Source: an uncultured Ignavibacteria bacterium | GTDB taxonomy: Bacteria; Bacteroidota; Ignavibacteria; Ch128b | DNA: 64,000 bases | Reading direction: 5' to 3' | Assembly (NCBI GenBank): GCA_937944105.1 | Contig: CALDZP010000017.1 | Location: 24,258-88,257 of the forward strand | In this document: one piece after another, positions 28,434 to 38,376 of the stretch | Layout: every line of letters starts with the position of its first letter | How positions within the stretch are numbered: the first letter of the stretch is position 1 | The notes under the pieces: generated by a model | Databases searched by the model: none | Told to the model about the DNA's origin: nothing | What the model saw: only the letters and a program-made list of their open reading frames with translations | Position numbers and translations under genes: made by a program

Positions 28434-29107
28434 AGATTGGCTTATCTTATTACGGTTCAAAAATTCAAAATTATATTAATTGGTTACTATCATTCCCGCA
28501 GGAAATTGAAATTATTAAACTCAATCATGAAACTGGATCGCCCGAAGAACTCTTAAAATGCACGAGCTTACTTCTTACAGGTGGTTCAGACATTAATCCT
28601 GAGATTTATAATCAGACAAATGAAAAAAATCTTTCAAAAAACATTGATAAAAATCGTGATAGGTTCGAAAGAAATTTACTCGATATTGCATTAAAAAATA
28701 ATTTACCCATACTGGGTATATGTCGTGGTCTTCAATTAACTAACGCACACCTTGGTGGAAGTTTAATTCAACATATTGATAAACATAGAAATGAAGATTC
28801 TTCTGATGACCTTGAACACGAAATTGAATTATTTGAAAATTCACTACTTTTTAATATTGTAAAAGTAAAATCTGGTAAAGTTAATAGTGAACATCATCAA
28901 GCAGTCGATAGTGTTGCAAATTCTTTGAAAGTTTCTGCATTATCTAAAGATGGAATAATTGAAGCACTCGAATGGAAAAATCCTGAAGGTAACTCACCAC
29001 TTTTACTTGTTCAATGGCATCCTGAGAGAATGAAAAACAACAATAGTCCTCTCTCAAAAGAAATTTTAAATTGGTTTATAAAAAGTCAAAAAAATAATGG
29101 AGATTAG
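28415..29107 (+). CDS. Class I glutamine amidotransferase-like hydrolase (peptidase C26 / PuuD-like)
   Basis: 230 residues. The triad is visible: C103 in [18 protein letters not shown]202 and E204 in VQWHPERM, with the substrate loop [16 protein letters not shown] and SEHHQAVD. This matches gamma-glutamyl-GABA hydrolase/PuuD-type peptidase C26 proteins, which cut gamma-glutamyl amides. No polyamine or GABA genes accompany it; it overlaps lpxK by 19 bases and precedes ppdK by one base. The specific substrate is unknown. Confidence 0.85.
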   Translation: MSDKKIKIGLSYYGSKIQNYINWLLSFPQEIEIIKLNHETGSPEELLKCTSLLLTGGSDINPEIYNQTNEKNLSKNIDKNRDRFERNLLDIALKNNLPILGICRGLQLTNAHLGGSLIQHIDKHRNEDSSDDLEHEIELFENSLLFNIVKVKSGKVNSEHHQAVDSVANSLKVSALSKDGIIEALEWKNPEGNSPLLLVQWHPERMKNNNSPLSKEILNWFIKSQKNNGD

Positions 29108-29108
29108 T

Positions 29109-31916
29109 ATGGCTAAAGCAACAAAAAAATATGTTTACTTCTTCGGTGGTAAAAAGGCAGAAGGCAGGGCTGATATGAAAGAATTGCTCGGTGGTAAGGG
29201 AGCAAATTTGGCTGAAATGGTTAATATTGGTTTACCCGTCCCTGCCGGATTCACCATAACCACTGAAGTTTGTACATATTTTTACAAACACAATAGAACA
29301 TATCCAAAAGAACTTGAAAAGCAGGTAAAAGAAGCTCTTCAAAAAGTTGAAAAAATTATGGGCGCTAGGTTCGGCGATCCCGAAAATCCTTTGCTTGTTT
29401 CTGTTCGTTCTGGTGCAAGAGCTTCAATGCCAGGCATGATGGATACAGTTCTAAATCTTGGCTTAAACGATCAAACAGTTCAGGGATTAATTAAAAAAAC
29501 TAACAATCCAAGATTTGCTTATGATTCTTATCGTCGGTTCGTTCAAATGTATGGGGATGTTGTTCTTGGACTTAAACCTCAAAGAAAAGATGAAATTGAT
29601 CCATTTGAAGCTATAATCGAAAAGAAAAAACATGATAGAGGAATAACTCAAGATATTGAATTAACAACTGAAGATTTAAAAGAATTAGTCGAAGAATTTA
29701 AAACCGCAATTAAAGAAAAGACAGGTCACGATTTTCCAACTGATCCATGGGAACAGCTTTGGGGAGCAATTGGCGCTGTTTTCGGTTCATGGAATAATGA
29801 AAGAGCCAAAGCTTATAGAAAATTGAATAATATTCCTGAGGATTGGGGAACTGCTGTTAATGTTCAGGCAATGGTTTTTGGTAATATGGGCGAAGATTCT
29901 TTAACCGGTGTTGCATTCACTCGTGACCCTGCCACCGGTGAAAATGAATTTTATGGTGAATATTTAACCAATGCTCAAGGCGAAGATGTTGTAGCCGGAA
30001 TAAGAACTCCACTTCCTATTAAAACATTAAAAGAGACTAAGCCAGAAATTTATAATCAACTCGAAAGAATTAGAAAAATTCTCGAGAAACATTATAAAGA
30101 AATGATGGATATCGAGTTTACTGTACAACAAGGTAAACTCTGGATGTTACAATGCCGCGTTGGTAAACGAACTGGATTTGCGGCTGTAACCATGGCCGTT
30201 GATATGGTGAACGAAAAATTAATCACAAAAGAAGAAGCAATAAGAAGAATTGACCCCGATCAACTCAATCAATTACTCAGGCCAATTTTTGATCACAATG
30301 AAAAAAGAAAAGCAATTGAAGAAGGAAGACTTATCGCTAAAGGTTTAAATGCTGGTCCTGGTGCAGCAACTGGTAAAGTTGTCTTCAATGCTCCTGATGC
30401 TGAAGAATGGGCAAAAAATGGTGAGAAAGTAATCCTTGTTAGAATTGAAACTTCACCTGAAGATATTCGTGGTATGAATGCTGCTGAAGGTATTTTGACC
30501 GCTCGTGGTGGAATGACTTCTCATGCTGCTCTTGTAGCACGACAAATGGGAAAAGTTTGCGTGGCTGGTTGCGGTGAACTTGAAATTGACTACTCTGCTC
30601 AGGAAATGAAAATTAAAGGAAAAGATATTGTTATTCGACAGGGCGATTATATTTCACTTGACGGAACAACAGGTGAAGTTTTCTCAGGTAAAATTGATAC
30701 AAAACCATCCGAAATTATTCAGGTTCTAATCAATAAAACTCTCGATCCAAAAGATGCTCCAGTTTATCAGAAATATGCTAATTTGATGAGCTGGGCTGAT
30801 AAATTTAGAAGACTCAAAATTAGAACAAATGCCGATACTCCAGAACAATCTGCTAATGCAATTGCTTTTGGTGCTGAAGGAATTGGGCTTTGCAGAACTG
30901 AACATATGTTCTTTGAAGGAGATAGAATTCAGGCTGTTCGTGAAATGATTTTATCTGATACTATTGATGAAAGAAAAAATGCCTTAAATAAGTTACTTCC
31001 ACTTCAAAGAAGTGATTTTGAAGGTATATTTGAAGTAATGGAAGGCAGACCTGTTACAATTAGAACTCTGGATCCACCTTTGCATGAATTTTTACCGCAT
31101 GAGGACAAAGACATTCAAGAACTTGCTGAGCGAATGAATATGACCTTTGATTCTGTCAAAAACAAGATTGAAAGTATGAAAGAATTTAATCCGATGCTTG
31201 GTTTCCGAGGTTGTAGACTTGGTATTAGCTATCCAGAAATTACTGAAATGCAAGCTCGAGCTATTTTTGAGGCTGCCTGTAATGTTAAGAAAAAAGGAAT
31301 CAAAGTATTTCCTGAAATAATGATTCCTCTTGTTGGACATATTAATGAATTGAAACTTCAAGAAAAAATTGTGCGTAGAGTTGCTGAAGAGGTTATGAAT
31401 GAAATGGGTGAAAAGATTGATTATACAATTGGAACTATGATTGAATTGCCAAGGGCTTGTGTTACTGCTCATCAGATTGCAGAAGTTGCTCAGTTCTTCT
31501 CATTTGGGACGAATGATTTAACTCAAACAACATTTGGCCTTTCAAGGGACGATTCTGGCAAATTTTTGCCTGCTTATGTTGAACAGGATATCTTGCCAAG
31601 AGATCCATTCGAGTCAATTGATATCGATGGTGTTGGTGAATTAATGAAAATTGGTGTTCAAAAAGGTAGAGCAACTCGTCCCAATCTTAAAGTTGGTATT
31701 TGTGGTGAACATGGTGGAGAACCTGATTCGGTTATTTTCTGTCATAGAATTGGGCTTGATTATGTAAGTTGTTCACCGTTCAGAGTTCCTATTGCAAGAC
31801 TGGCAGCCGCTCGTGCTGTTGTCTTAGAAAAGTCCTCTTCACAAAAAAAATCTGTTAAAAAAGAGAAAGTAAATCTGAAGAGCAAAAAGACAACCACAAA
31901 ATCTCGTAAGAAATAA
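29109..31916 (+). CDS. ppdK: Pyruvate, phosphate dikinase with a lysine-rich tail
   Basis: 935 residues from the ATG at 29109, chosen because GGAG sits seven bases before it; an in-frame ATG at 29097 overlaps the upstream gene. It interconverts pyruvate, ATP and phosphate with PEP, AMP and pyrophosphate. Order: ATP-grasp domain ([40 protein letters not shown]), phosphohistidine domain [19 protein letters not shown]-binding barrel ([41 protein letters not shown]). The normal family end [14 protein letters not shown] is followed by 27 residues with 11 lysines, an unusual basic extension. A strong terminator follows. Confidence 0.97.
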   Translation: MAKATKKYVYFFGGKKAEGRADMKELLGGKGANLAEMVNIGLPVPAGFTITTEVCTYFYKHNRTYPKELEKQVKEALQKVEKIMGARFGDPENPLLVSVRSGARASMPGMMDTVLNLGLNDQTVQGLIKKTNNPRFAYDSYRRFVQMYGDVVLGLKPQRKDEIDPFEAIIEKKKHDRGITQDIELTTEDLKELVEEFKTAIKEKTGHDFPTDPWEQLWGAIGAVFGSWNNERAKAYRKLNNIPEDWGTAVNVQAMVFGNMGEDSLTGVAFTRDPATGENEFYGEYLTNAQGEDVVAGIRTPLPIKTLKETKPEIYNQLERIRKILEKHYKEMMDIEFTVQQGKLWMLQCRVGKRTGFAAVTMAVDMVNEKLITKEEAIRRIDPDQLNQLLRPIFDHNEKRKAIEEGRLIAKGLNAGPGAATGKVVFNAPDAEEWAKNGEKVILVRIETSPEDIRGMNAAEGILTARGGMTSHAALVARQMGKVCVAGCGELEIDYSAQEMKIKGKDIVIRQGDYISLDGTTGEVFSGKIDTKPSEIIQVLINKTLDPKDAPVYQKYANLMSWADKFRRLKIRTNADTPEQSANAIAFGAEGIGLCRTEHMFFEGDRIQAVREMILSDTIDERKNALNKLLPLQRSDFEGIFEVMEGRPVTIRTLDPPLHEFLPHEDKDIQELAERMNMTFDSVKNKIESMKEFNPMLGFRGCRLGISYPEITEMQARAIFEAACNVKKKGIKVFPEIMIPLVGHINELKLQEKIVRRVAEEVMNEMGEKIDYTIGTMIELPRACVTAHQIAEVAQFFSFGTNDLTQTTFGLSRDDSGKFLPAYVEQDILPRDPFESIDIDGVGELMKIGVQKGRATRPNLKVGICGEHGGEPDSVIFCHRIGLDYVSCSPFRVPIARLAAARAVVLEKSSSQKKSVKKEKVNLKSKKTTTKSRKK

Positions 31917-31934
31917 ATTAATTTGAAAATATTT

Positions 31935-31977
31935 GAAGAGCTTTCAATTCAAAGGAGTTGAGAGCTCTTCTTTATTT
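31935..31977 (+). terminator. Rho-independent terminator after ppdK
   Basis: A 13-base arm (31935-31947, GAAGAGCTTTCAA) pairs with 31958-31970 (TTGAGAGCTCTTC) with one G-U pair, and is followed by TTTATTT. It lies 19 bases after the ppdK stop. Confidence 0.85.
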
Positions 31978-32038
31978 ATGAAATCTGTGAGATTAAAAGA
32001 TTTAAAGTAAAAATTAAAAACTAATCGTGAGGATTATG

Positions 32039-33097
32039 ATGGATTTTTTATTAGATAGAGAATTAAAGTTATCTGATTTCAAATATGTGTTGCCTAAAAA
32101 TTTAATTGCCAAGTTTCCGGTGACTCCCAGAGATAAATGTCGTTTGATGGTATTACACAGAGAAACCCAAAAAATTGAAGACAAAAAATTCAGTGACATA
32201 GTCGATTATTTTCAAAAAGGTGATTGCCTGGTTGTAAATCAAACTAAAGTTTTCCCAGCAAGACTTTTCGGGAAGAAGGAAAAAACTAATGCCAGGATTG
32301 AAGTACTTTTATTGCGTGAACTGAATCCTCAGGAAAAAATCTGGGATGTTATTGTTGAACCTGCTCGAAAAGTTAGAATTGGGAATAAAATTTATTTTGA
32401 TGAAGGACTTGTTTGTGAAATTATTGACAATACAACTTCTCGTGGAAGGACAATAAGATTTCTCACTGACAAGGATGTATTTGAAATTGTTGAGCGAATT
32501 GGAACAATTCCTCTTCCACCATATATCAAAAGAGAACCTGTTCCAGCTGATAAAAAGAATTATCAAACGGTTTATGCTCAGGTATCAGGATCTGTTGCTG
32601 CACCAACTGCTGGCTTACATTTTACTACACAACTCTTGAAAAAAATTGAAAAAAAAGGTGTAAAAATTGTTCCGGTTATTTTACATATAGGATTAGGTAC
32701 ATTCAGACCAGTAGAGGTTGAAGACTTAACTAAACATAGAATGGATTCTGAATTTTATGAAATTCCTGAATCCACTGCCGAAGTTATTAATAAAACAATA
32801 ATCAATAAAGGAAGGGTTTTTGCAGTAGGCACAAGTACTGTGAGAGCTCTTGAAACAAGCGTGACGGCAAGTAGACTTTCAGCACCCAATCGAGGTTGGA
32901 CAGATAAATTTATTTTCCCTCCTTACGATTTTAAAATTGTTGATGCTCTTATTACTAATTTTCATGCTCCCGAATCAACTTTACTTATGCTTGTTGCAGC
33001 ATTTGCTGGATATCACTTAACAATGAAAGCTTATAAAAAAGCAATTAAAGATGGTTATAGATTTCTTAGTTATGGCGATGCAATGTTGATTTTGTAA
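32039..33097 (+). CDS. queA: tRNA preQ1(34) S-adenosylmethionine ribosyltransferase-isomerase QueA
   Basis: 352 residues. The start is taken at the ATG of 32039, six bases after GAGG; the ATG at 32036 and a GTG at 32027 are alternatives. QueA moves the ribosyl group of SAM onto preQ1 at tRNA wobble position 34. Family landmarks: LPKNLIAKFPVTPRDKCRLM, DCLVVNQTKVFPARLFGKK, PLPPYIKREPVPADKKNYQT, VYAQVSGSVAAPTAGLHFT, LHIGLGTFRPVEVEDLTKH and the late NFHAPESTLLMLVAAFAG. It stands alone between two terminators, so it is its own transcription unit. Confidence 0.97.
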   Translation: MDFLLDRELKLSDFKYVLPKNLIAKFPVTPRDKCRLMVLHRETQKIEDKKFSDIVDYFQKGDCLVVNQTKVFPARLFGKKEKTNARIEVLLLRELNPQEKIWDVIVEPARKVRIGNKIYFDEGLVCEIIDNTTSRGRTIRFLTDKDVFEIVERIGTIPLPPYIKREPVPADKKNYQTVYAQVSGSVAAPTAGLHFTTQLLKKIEKKGVKIVPVILHIGLGTFRPVEVEDLTKHRMDSEFYEIPESTAEVINKTIINKGRVFAVGTSTVRALETSVTASRLSAPNRGWTDKFIFPPYDFKIVDALITNFHAPESTLLMLVAAFAGYHLTMKAYKKAIKDGYRFLSYGDAMLIL

Positions 33098-33146
33098 TTG
33101 GAATTTTAAAATTTGTATAGAAAATTTTCTTAACTTTTAATCTTTG

Positions 33147-33175
33147 AAAAGTCAGGTCTATTTCCTGACTTTTTT
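33147..33175 (+). terminator. Rho-independent terminator after queA
   Basis: AAAAGTCAGG (33147-33156) pairs perfectly with CCTGACTTTT (33164-33173) across a seven-base loop and runs into a T tract. It lies 49 bases after queA and before ispD. Confidence 0.85.
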
Positions 33176-33206
33176 ATCTATAATAGATTTGAGACTTTAG
33201 TTGAAG

Positions 33207-33881
33207 ATGAAAACAATAGCAATAATTCCATCTGCTGGAATGGGAAAAAGATTTAATTCTACTATTCCAAAACAATTTCTCAAGATAAATGGAATTGAAA
33301 TTTTGGCACATACTCTTTTGAAATTTCAAAACGCAAAAAGCATAGATGAGATTATTATTGCTTCTCATAAAGATTTTGTTAGTAAAACCGAAAAGTTGGT
33401 TAATAAATATCGGATTAATAAAGTTAAAAACATTGTAATTGGTGGTAAAGAAAGACAGGATTCGGTATACTCCGCATTGAAAATACTTAGTGCAAATAAA
33501 AACGATTTGATCTGTGTTCACGATGCTGTAAGACCATTAATTAAATCAAAAGAAATAGATGAATTGATTGAATTTGCTAAAAAGAAAAAGTCAGTTATTG
33601 CTGCGAAAAAAGCAGTTGATACAATCAAAACAGGTGGAAGATTTGTTGAGTCAACATTGGATCGTAATAGGATATGGATTGTTCAAACTCCACAAATTTT
33701 TAGTTATAAGATTCTAATTGATGCTTTTCAAAAAGCTTATAAAGAAAATTTTTACGGTACCGATGAATCGTCAATTGTGGAAAGGATAGGCATCAAAATT
33801 TTCTTTTATCAATTGAAAAGTGACAATAGAAAAATTACATTAAAAGAAGATTTTGATTTTGCAAAACGATTTTTAACTTAG
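33207..33881 (+). CDS. ispD: 2-C-methyl-D-erythritol 4-phosphate cytidylyltransferase IspD
   Basis: 224 residues from the ATG at 33207; an upstream in-frame TTG would add two residues. It makes CDP-ME in the non-mevalonate isoprenoid pathway. Signatures: IIPSAGMGKRFNSTIPKQF (CTP-binding glycine loop with the following lysine), GGKERQDSVYSALKIL, VHDAVRPLIKSKEIDELI, AKKAVDTIK, LDRNRIWIVQTPQIF and YGTDESSIVERIG. Length and motifs are all normal. There is a 75-base gap to plsY on the same strand. Confidence 0.95.
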   Translation: MKTIAIIPSAGMGKRFNSTIPKQFLKINGIEILAHTLLKFQNAKSIDEIIIASHKDFVSKTEKLVNKYRINKVKNIVIGGKERQDSVYSALKILSANKNDLICVHDAVRPLIKSKEIDELIEFAKKKKSVIAAKKAVDTIKTGGRFVESTLDRNRIWIVQTPQIFSYKILIDAFQKAYKENFYGTDESSIVERIGIKIFFYQLKSDNRKITLKEDFDFAKRFLT

Positions 33882-33956
33882 ATTATATTTGTTAAAAATC
33901 TTATAATTGAATATGTTTATAAATGGTTTTCATCATAAATTAATTATTAGGTAAAT

Positions 33957-34637
33957 ATGTTAACAATAATTTTAATATTGCTCCTTTCTTATCTGGTTGG
34001 TTCAATTCCAACTGCAATTATAACAAGCAAATTGGTTGCAGGAATTGATATAAGAAATTATGGAAGTGGTAATGCTGGCGGCACGAATGTATTTCGTGTT
34101 CTTGGTTGGAAATATGGAATTCTTGTTATGTTATTTGATGCTTTCAAAGGTGTGGTAGCAGTTGTTTTTATAGCCAGACTTTTCTTCTTAACTGATATGC
34201 CATTCGAAAATCCGACGCCATTTGACGACTTCACTTTTGTTCAATTACTTGCTGGAATTTGTGCAGTGATCGGACATGTTTTCACTGTTTTCGCTGGATT
34301 TCGTGGAGGAAAAGGTATGGCTACTGCTGTTGGAATGGCTGCAAGTTTAATGACAATTGACGTTTTGATTGCCGCAGCAATTTTTCTTTTGATGCTAATT
34401 AAATTTAGATATGTTTCACTTGGATCTATTTCGGCTGCTGTTGCTCTTCCAATTATTTTATTTATTAGAGAAAATATTTTTCATGTACATATACAAGGTT
34501 ACACTACATTAATTGCTTTTTCAATATTTATAGCAATTTTTATTACATATACTCACCGTTCTAACATTAGACGATTAATTGAAGGTACTGAAAGTCGAAT
34601 TAAAAGAATTCCTTTGATAAATAAAAAATCCAGTTAA
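33957..34637 (+). CDS. plsY: Acyl-phosphate:glycerol-3-phosphate acyltransferase PlsY
   Basis: 226 residues with five or more membrane helices. It puts the first acyl chain on glycerol-3-phosphate at the inner membrane. The three PlsY motifs are visible: SYLVGSIPTAIITSKLVAG, YGSGNAGGTNVFRVLGWKYG with DAFKGV, and FTVFAGFRGGKGMATAVG. It is three bases upstream of gpsA, whose product, glycerol-3-phosphate, is the PlsY substrate; this pairing is seen in many bacteria. Confidence 0.96.
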   Translation: MLTIILILLLSYLVGSIPTAIITSKLVAGIDIRNYGSGNAGGTNVFRVLGWKYGILVMLFDAFKGVVAVVFIARLFFLTDMPFENPTPFDDFTFVQLLAGICAVIGHVFTVFAGFRGGKGMATAVGMAASLMTIDVLIAAAIFLLMLIKFRYVSLGSISAAVALPIILFIRENIFHVHIQGYTTLIAFSIFIAIFITYTHRSNIRRLIEGTESRIKRIPLINKKSS

Positions 34638-34640
34638 AAA

Positions 34641-35642
34641 ATGAATATTGCTGTTCTTGGTGCTGGTGGTTGGGGTACCACTCTGGCAATTCTTTTAAGT
34701 GGAAATGGTCACAAAGTAGTTCTTTATGAATATAAACCTGATTATGCCAGAATATTGCAAACGAAGAGACTAAATGAAGTATACCTGCCCGGTATTTTAA
34801 TACCTGAGGAAATTGAAATCACATCTGATTTAAGTTATGCAATACATAATAGACATATAATTGTTCTTGCAGTTCCTACTCAGTATCTGAGAAGTGTAAT
34901 TGAAAAAATAGATTTTCAGTTAGTTAAAAATTCAATCTTTGTTAATGTTGCCAAAGGCATTGAAATTTCGACCTTAAAAAGAGTTTCAGAAATTATTCTC
35001 GATATATTTCCCCAAATTTCAGAAGAGCAAATCTCAACTCTATCTGGCCCAAGTCATGCCGAAGAAGTTGCAAGAAAAATTCCAACGGCAGTTGTGGTAG
35101 GTTCAAAATCAATTGAAACAGCAAAATTCGTTCAGAATGAATTCATGAATCCATATTTTAGAGTTTATGCAACAACAGATATTGTGGGTGTGGAACTTGG
35201 CGGTGCGTTGAAAAATGTAATTGCAATTGGTGCAGGAATATGTGATGGAGCTGGTTTTGGTGATAATACAAAAGCAGCAATCATGACCAGGGGAATTGCT
35301 GAGATTTCCAGACTTGGTGTTGCACTTGGTGCAAAACCAGAAACCTTTTCTGGTCTTTCAGGGATTGGTGATGTAATTGTTACCTGTATGAGCAAATATT
35401 CAAGAAACAGATTTGTTGGTGAACAAATTGGAAGAGGTAAAAAATTAAAACAGATTCTATCTGAAATGGAAATGGTTGCCGAAGGAGTGACAACTGCAAA
35501 AAGTGTTTATTTACTCTCACAAAAAACGAGTATTGAAGTTCCCATTTGTACTGAAGTATATAAAATTCTTTATGAGGATAAAGATCCAATAATAGCCACA
35601 ACAGATTTAATGACTCGCCAGCCTAAGGAAGAACATCAGTAA
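34641..35642 (+). CDS. gpsA: NAD(P)-dependent glycerol-3-phosphate dehydrogenase GpsA
   Basis: 333 residues. It reduces dihydroxyacetone phosphate to glycerol-3-phosphate for phospholipid synthesis. Signatures: dinucleotide-binding VLGAGGWGTTLAILLSGNGH, VFVAVPTQYLRS-like ILAVPTQYLRSV, LSGPSHAEEVARKIPTAVV, GALKNVIAIGAGICDGAGF with the catalytic lysine, GDNTKAAIMTRG and GLSGIGDVIVTCMSKYSRN. It forms an operon with plsY (3-base gap). The downstream neighbour is convergent, with a 132-base gap lacking a clear terminator. Confidence 0.97.
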   Translation: MNIAVLGAGGWGTTLAILLSGNGHKVVLYEYKPDYARILQTKRLNEVYLPGILIPEEIEITSDLSYAIHNRHIIVLAVPTQYLRSVIEKIDFQLVKNSIFVNVAKGIEISTLKRVSEIILDIFPQISEEQISTLSGPSHAEEVARKIPTAVVVGSKSIETAKFVQNEFMNPYFRVYATTDIVGVELGGALKNVIAIGAGICDGAGFGDNTKAAIMTRGIAEISRLGVALGAKPETFSGLSGIGDVIVTCMSKYSRNRFVGEQIGRGKKLKQILSEMEMVAEGVTTAKSVYLLSQKTSIEVPICTEVYKILYEDKDPIIATTDLMTRQPKEEHQ

Positions 35643-35774
35643 AATCATCTTTGATTTAATTTTTGTCGTTTCAATTATATAAGTTTAAATGCTTTCTGCT
35701 TTTTATATCCAATTATTTTCATCCAAATTGATTAAAATTTAATTCTGTAATTGAATAGGTAATAGTAGAAAAAA

Positions 35775-36557
35775 TTATTCTTTAATTAAATCTGCGACCG
35801 ATTTTAAAACATAATCGGGTTTTATTGTTGATTCGAATAGCATATTTTCTCTGGTCACACCACTAAGAACAAGGGCTGAATGTATACCGTTTTGTTTAGC
35901 CATTAATATATCTGTTTCGAGTCTATCGCCAATTATAATACATTTTTCTTTAGGTATATTAATTTGGTTTAGAACTTCGTTAATAATTAAACTTGACGGT
36001 TTACCAAAATTTTTTTCAAGTTTTCTGCCAGTTAAATTTTCAAGAGCAATAATTGTATAACCGGCATCAAGAATTTCGGTATCTTCAACTGGGCAGGTCA
36101 GATCAGCGTTGGCTGCAAAAAACCTAGCCCCATTTGATAAAGCTTTCTGTGCTTTTAAAAGTTTCTGGTAATTTAATTTTCTATCGAGTGAAACAAGTAC
36201 AATATCGATGTGATGGTTTGCGATTTTAATTTGATTATTTTTCAAATAGTCAATAAAAACTTTTTCGCCGATCACAAATACTTTATGATCGGGAAAATTT
36301 TGAATCAAATAATTTTTAGTCACTTCAGCAGAAGTGATGATTTGATCTTCATTACATTGGATTCCGAAAGAATTTAACTTTTCACAATATTGATTTTTTA
36401 ATGATGTTGTTCGATTGGAAACGAATACAAATTTTTTTTGAAGTGATTTTAGAACATTGAATACCTCAGCTACTCCATCTATTGGTTTTAACTCACGGTA
36501 AATAGTTCCGTCAAGATCAAAAATAAATCCTTCGTAATGATCCAATATTTTATGCAA
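35775..36557 (-). CDS. HAD-IIA family sugar-phosphatase (NagD-like)
   Basis: 260 residues. The HAD motif is FIFDLDGTIYRELKPIDG (D14, D16), followed by FVSNRTTSLKNQYCEKLNSF, the HAD-IIA cap starting at QCNEDQIITSAEVTKNYL, and the C-terminal IIGDRLETDILMAKQNGIHS. This is the NagD/4-nitrophenylphosphatase group, which dephosphorylates small phosphosugars or nucleotides; the substrate is unknown. It lies three bases after the RmlD-like gene at the end of the polysaccharide locus. Confidence 0.88.
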   Translation of the reverse strand: MHKILDHYEGFIFDLDGTIYRELKPIDGVAEVFNVLKSLQKKFVFVSNRTTSLKNQYCEKLNSFGIQCNEDQIITSAEVTKNYLIQNFPDHKVFVIGEKVFIDYLKNNQIKIANHHIDIVLVSLDRKLNYQKLLKAQKALSNGARFFAANADLTCPVEDTEILDAGYTIIALENLTGRKLEKNFGKPSSLIINEVLNQINIPKEKCIIIGDRLETDILMAKQNGIHSALVLSGVTRENMLFESTIKPDYVLKSVADLIKE

Positions 36558-36560
36558 CCC

Positions 36561-37469
36561 TTACTTTCCCAATTTCTTTTTAATGTCAATTAAATTTTCT
36601 TCGATTGTGTGTGGTTTGTATCCAAGTTCAGCTTGAGCCTTCAAAATAATTAAGCCGCCTCGTAATGGTCTTTTAGCTTTTTGATTAAGCCTATCCGTTG
36701 TAGTTTGATTAATTAAATTTTTATTCAGCCTGAATATTTCTGCAATTTTCATTGCAAAATCATATCGGCTAAGGTATTCAAGACCACCAATATTATAAAT
36801 TCCAGTTTTCTTTTTATCAATAGCAAGAGAAATTCCATTAACAAGATCTTCAACATAAGTTGGGTTATTCCATTGATCTGTCACAACATTAATCTCTTTC
36901 CCCGCAGTTAAATTTTCTACAACCCATTCGACAAAGTCTTTTTTAATACCTTTCAGAACGCCATACAGGACATTGGTTCGAATTATTAAATATGGAATAC
37001 CGCCTATCTTGATTTCATTTTCGCTTGCAAATTTTGTTCTGCCGTAATAAGAAATTGGATTTGGTTTTGAATCTTCGTGGTAAGGTCCATTTTGACCATC
37101 AAATATGAAATCTGTAGACATATGAATTAATTGAGCATCAACTATCCTGCAACCTTCAATAAGATACTTAACACCATTAACGTTAATATTCCAGGCAAGT
37201 TCACGATTAACCTCACATCCGTCAACATCTGTATAAGCGGCAGCATTTATAATATAATCAGGGAAAAAGTCGAGAATTACATTTTTTACATCACTTCGTT
37301 TAGAAATATCTACTTTTGAATATGTGAATTGGTTATTCCCAACGAAAGAATCTTCAATTGATGCAAGGTGTAACTCAACATCTTTTCTTTTTGAGTAATA
37401 GTTTACCAGAGCCTGACCAAGCAAACCATTACATCCAATTATTAAAATTCTGGTCTTAATTAAATTCAT
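36561..37469 (-). CDS. dTDP-4-dehydrorhamnose reductase-like (RmlD) sugar-nucleotide reductase
   Basis: 302 residues. An extended SDR with the NAD-binding GCNGLLGQALVNYYSK, YIINAAAYTDVDGCEVNRE, HMSTDFIFDGQNGPYHED and the catalytic YXXXK in ISYYGRTKFASE. The layout is that of RmlD, which makes dTDP-rhamnose, but other enzymes share it and rmlA, rmlB and rmlC are not in the window. It overlaps the PfkB-family gene upstream by four bases (ATGA), so they are translated together. Confidence 0.85.
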   Translation of the reverse strand: MNLIKTRILIIGCNGLLGQALVNYYSKRKDVELHLASIEDSFVGNNQFTYSKVDISKRSDVKNVILDFFPDYIINAAAYTDVDGCEVNRELAWNINVNGVKYLIEGCRIVDAQLIHMSTDFIFDGQNGPYHEDSKPNPISYYGRTKFASENEIKIGGIPYLIIRTNVLYGVLKGIKKDFVEWVVENLTAGKEINVVTDQWNNPTYVEDLVNGISLAIDKKKTGIYNIGGLEYLSRYDFAMKIAEIFRLNKNLINQTTTDRLNQKAKRPLRGGLIILKAQAELGYKPHTIEENLIDIKKKLGK

Positions 37470-38374
37470 TTTACGTTAACAAATTGTTTTAAATTATCAA
37501 TTATGTTCTCAATTTTTTCTATTTCGATTCTTCTTGATGAAATTTTTACTGCCTCTTTAAGACAAGTTTCAATTTTCTCGTTGCGAAAATAATTATAAGA
37601 AAATACCGCACCAAATATATCACCACAACCTATATTGTTTTTTAATATTAAATTTTGCTCAGGATATTGATTTAAAACTTTGATGATATCATTTTCAAAA
37701 AAATATGAAGTTGCTCCTTTAGATCCTTTTGTTATGTTAACTACTTTACAACCAGCTTTAATTGCCTCGTGAGCAAATTCTTCTTCATTTAATTTTTCTG
37801 GTGAAAGATTTTGCATTTCTAATTCGTTTAATTGAATCACATCACAATTTGAAACCCAGTTGCGCCAATTTTCTATTGGTCTATAAAATCTTTTACCTTC
37901 TTCATTTATTCCACGAGTCAAAGTATGAAAATCAAAATAAATTTTACCATTAAAGTTTTTTCTGATGAATTCTAAATCATGGAGTTCAAGCTCGAATCCA
38001 CTTATCATGTTGATATAAAAATGAGAATCAGGTTGGATTGATTTTGCAATTAAGTCGACTTGAATTTTTTCAGCCCGGGATTGATAACATTCAAAATTTA
38101 ATGTTTCACCCTCAAAAAAAAGATGAACAGTATTAATTGGGGAATTATTTTGAATAATAAAATCTTTTTTGATTTGCTTAAATGTATTTACAATCTCAAG
38201 ATATTTATTGTAATGTTCATCCTGAATTTGAAAAACAGGGAAAAATTCATCTTCACCTGTACTTACAGTTAAAAAACCAATTATGCTGTAAATAATTCCA
38301 CCGTATGAAAGCAATTCTTGTTCGTTCTTGTGAATAATATCAAGGCATGGGTGTCCAATTATCACTATTTTCAT
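37466..38374 (-). CDS. PfkB-family carbohydrate kinase-like protein
   Basis: 302 residues. It begins IVIIGHPCLDIIHKNEQEL and carries the C-terminal PfkB signature KNNIGCGDIFGAVFSYNYF (usually GAGD, here GCGD with the catalytic aspartate kept), preceded by VVNITKGSKGATSYFF. It likely phosphorylates a sugar or nucleoside. It lies between a heparinase-like gene (2-base gap) and the RmlD-like gene (4-base overlap), so it may prepare a sugar for the surface glycan. The substrate is unknown. Confidence 0.83.
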   Translation of the reverse strand: MKIVIIGHPCLDIIHKNEQELLSYGGIIYSIIGFLTVSTGEDEFFPVFQIQDEHYNKYLEIVNTFKQIKKDFIIQNNSPINTVHLFFEGETLNFECYQSRAEKIQVDLIAKSIQPDSHFYINMISGFELELHDLEFIRKNFNGKIYFDFHTLTRGINEEGKRFYRPIENWRNWVSNCDVIQLNELEMQNLSPEKLNEEEFAHEAIKAGCKVVNITKGSKGATSYFFENDIIKVLNQYPEQNLILKNNIGCGDIFGAVFSYNYFRNEKIETCLKEAVKISSRRIEIEKIENIIDNLKQFVNVK

Positions 38375-38376
38375 TT

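Noticed and set aside
31092..31472. 126-codon minus-strand frame inside ppdK
   Set aside because: It is a shadow of a strongly conserved gene and has no start signal or family.
35643..35774. Convergent gap after gpsA, searched for a terminator
   Set aside because: No stem longer than a few pairs with a T tract could be found by eye.
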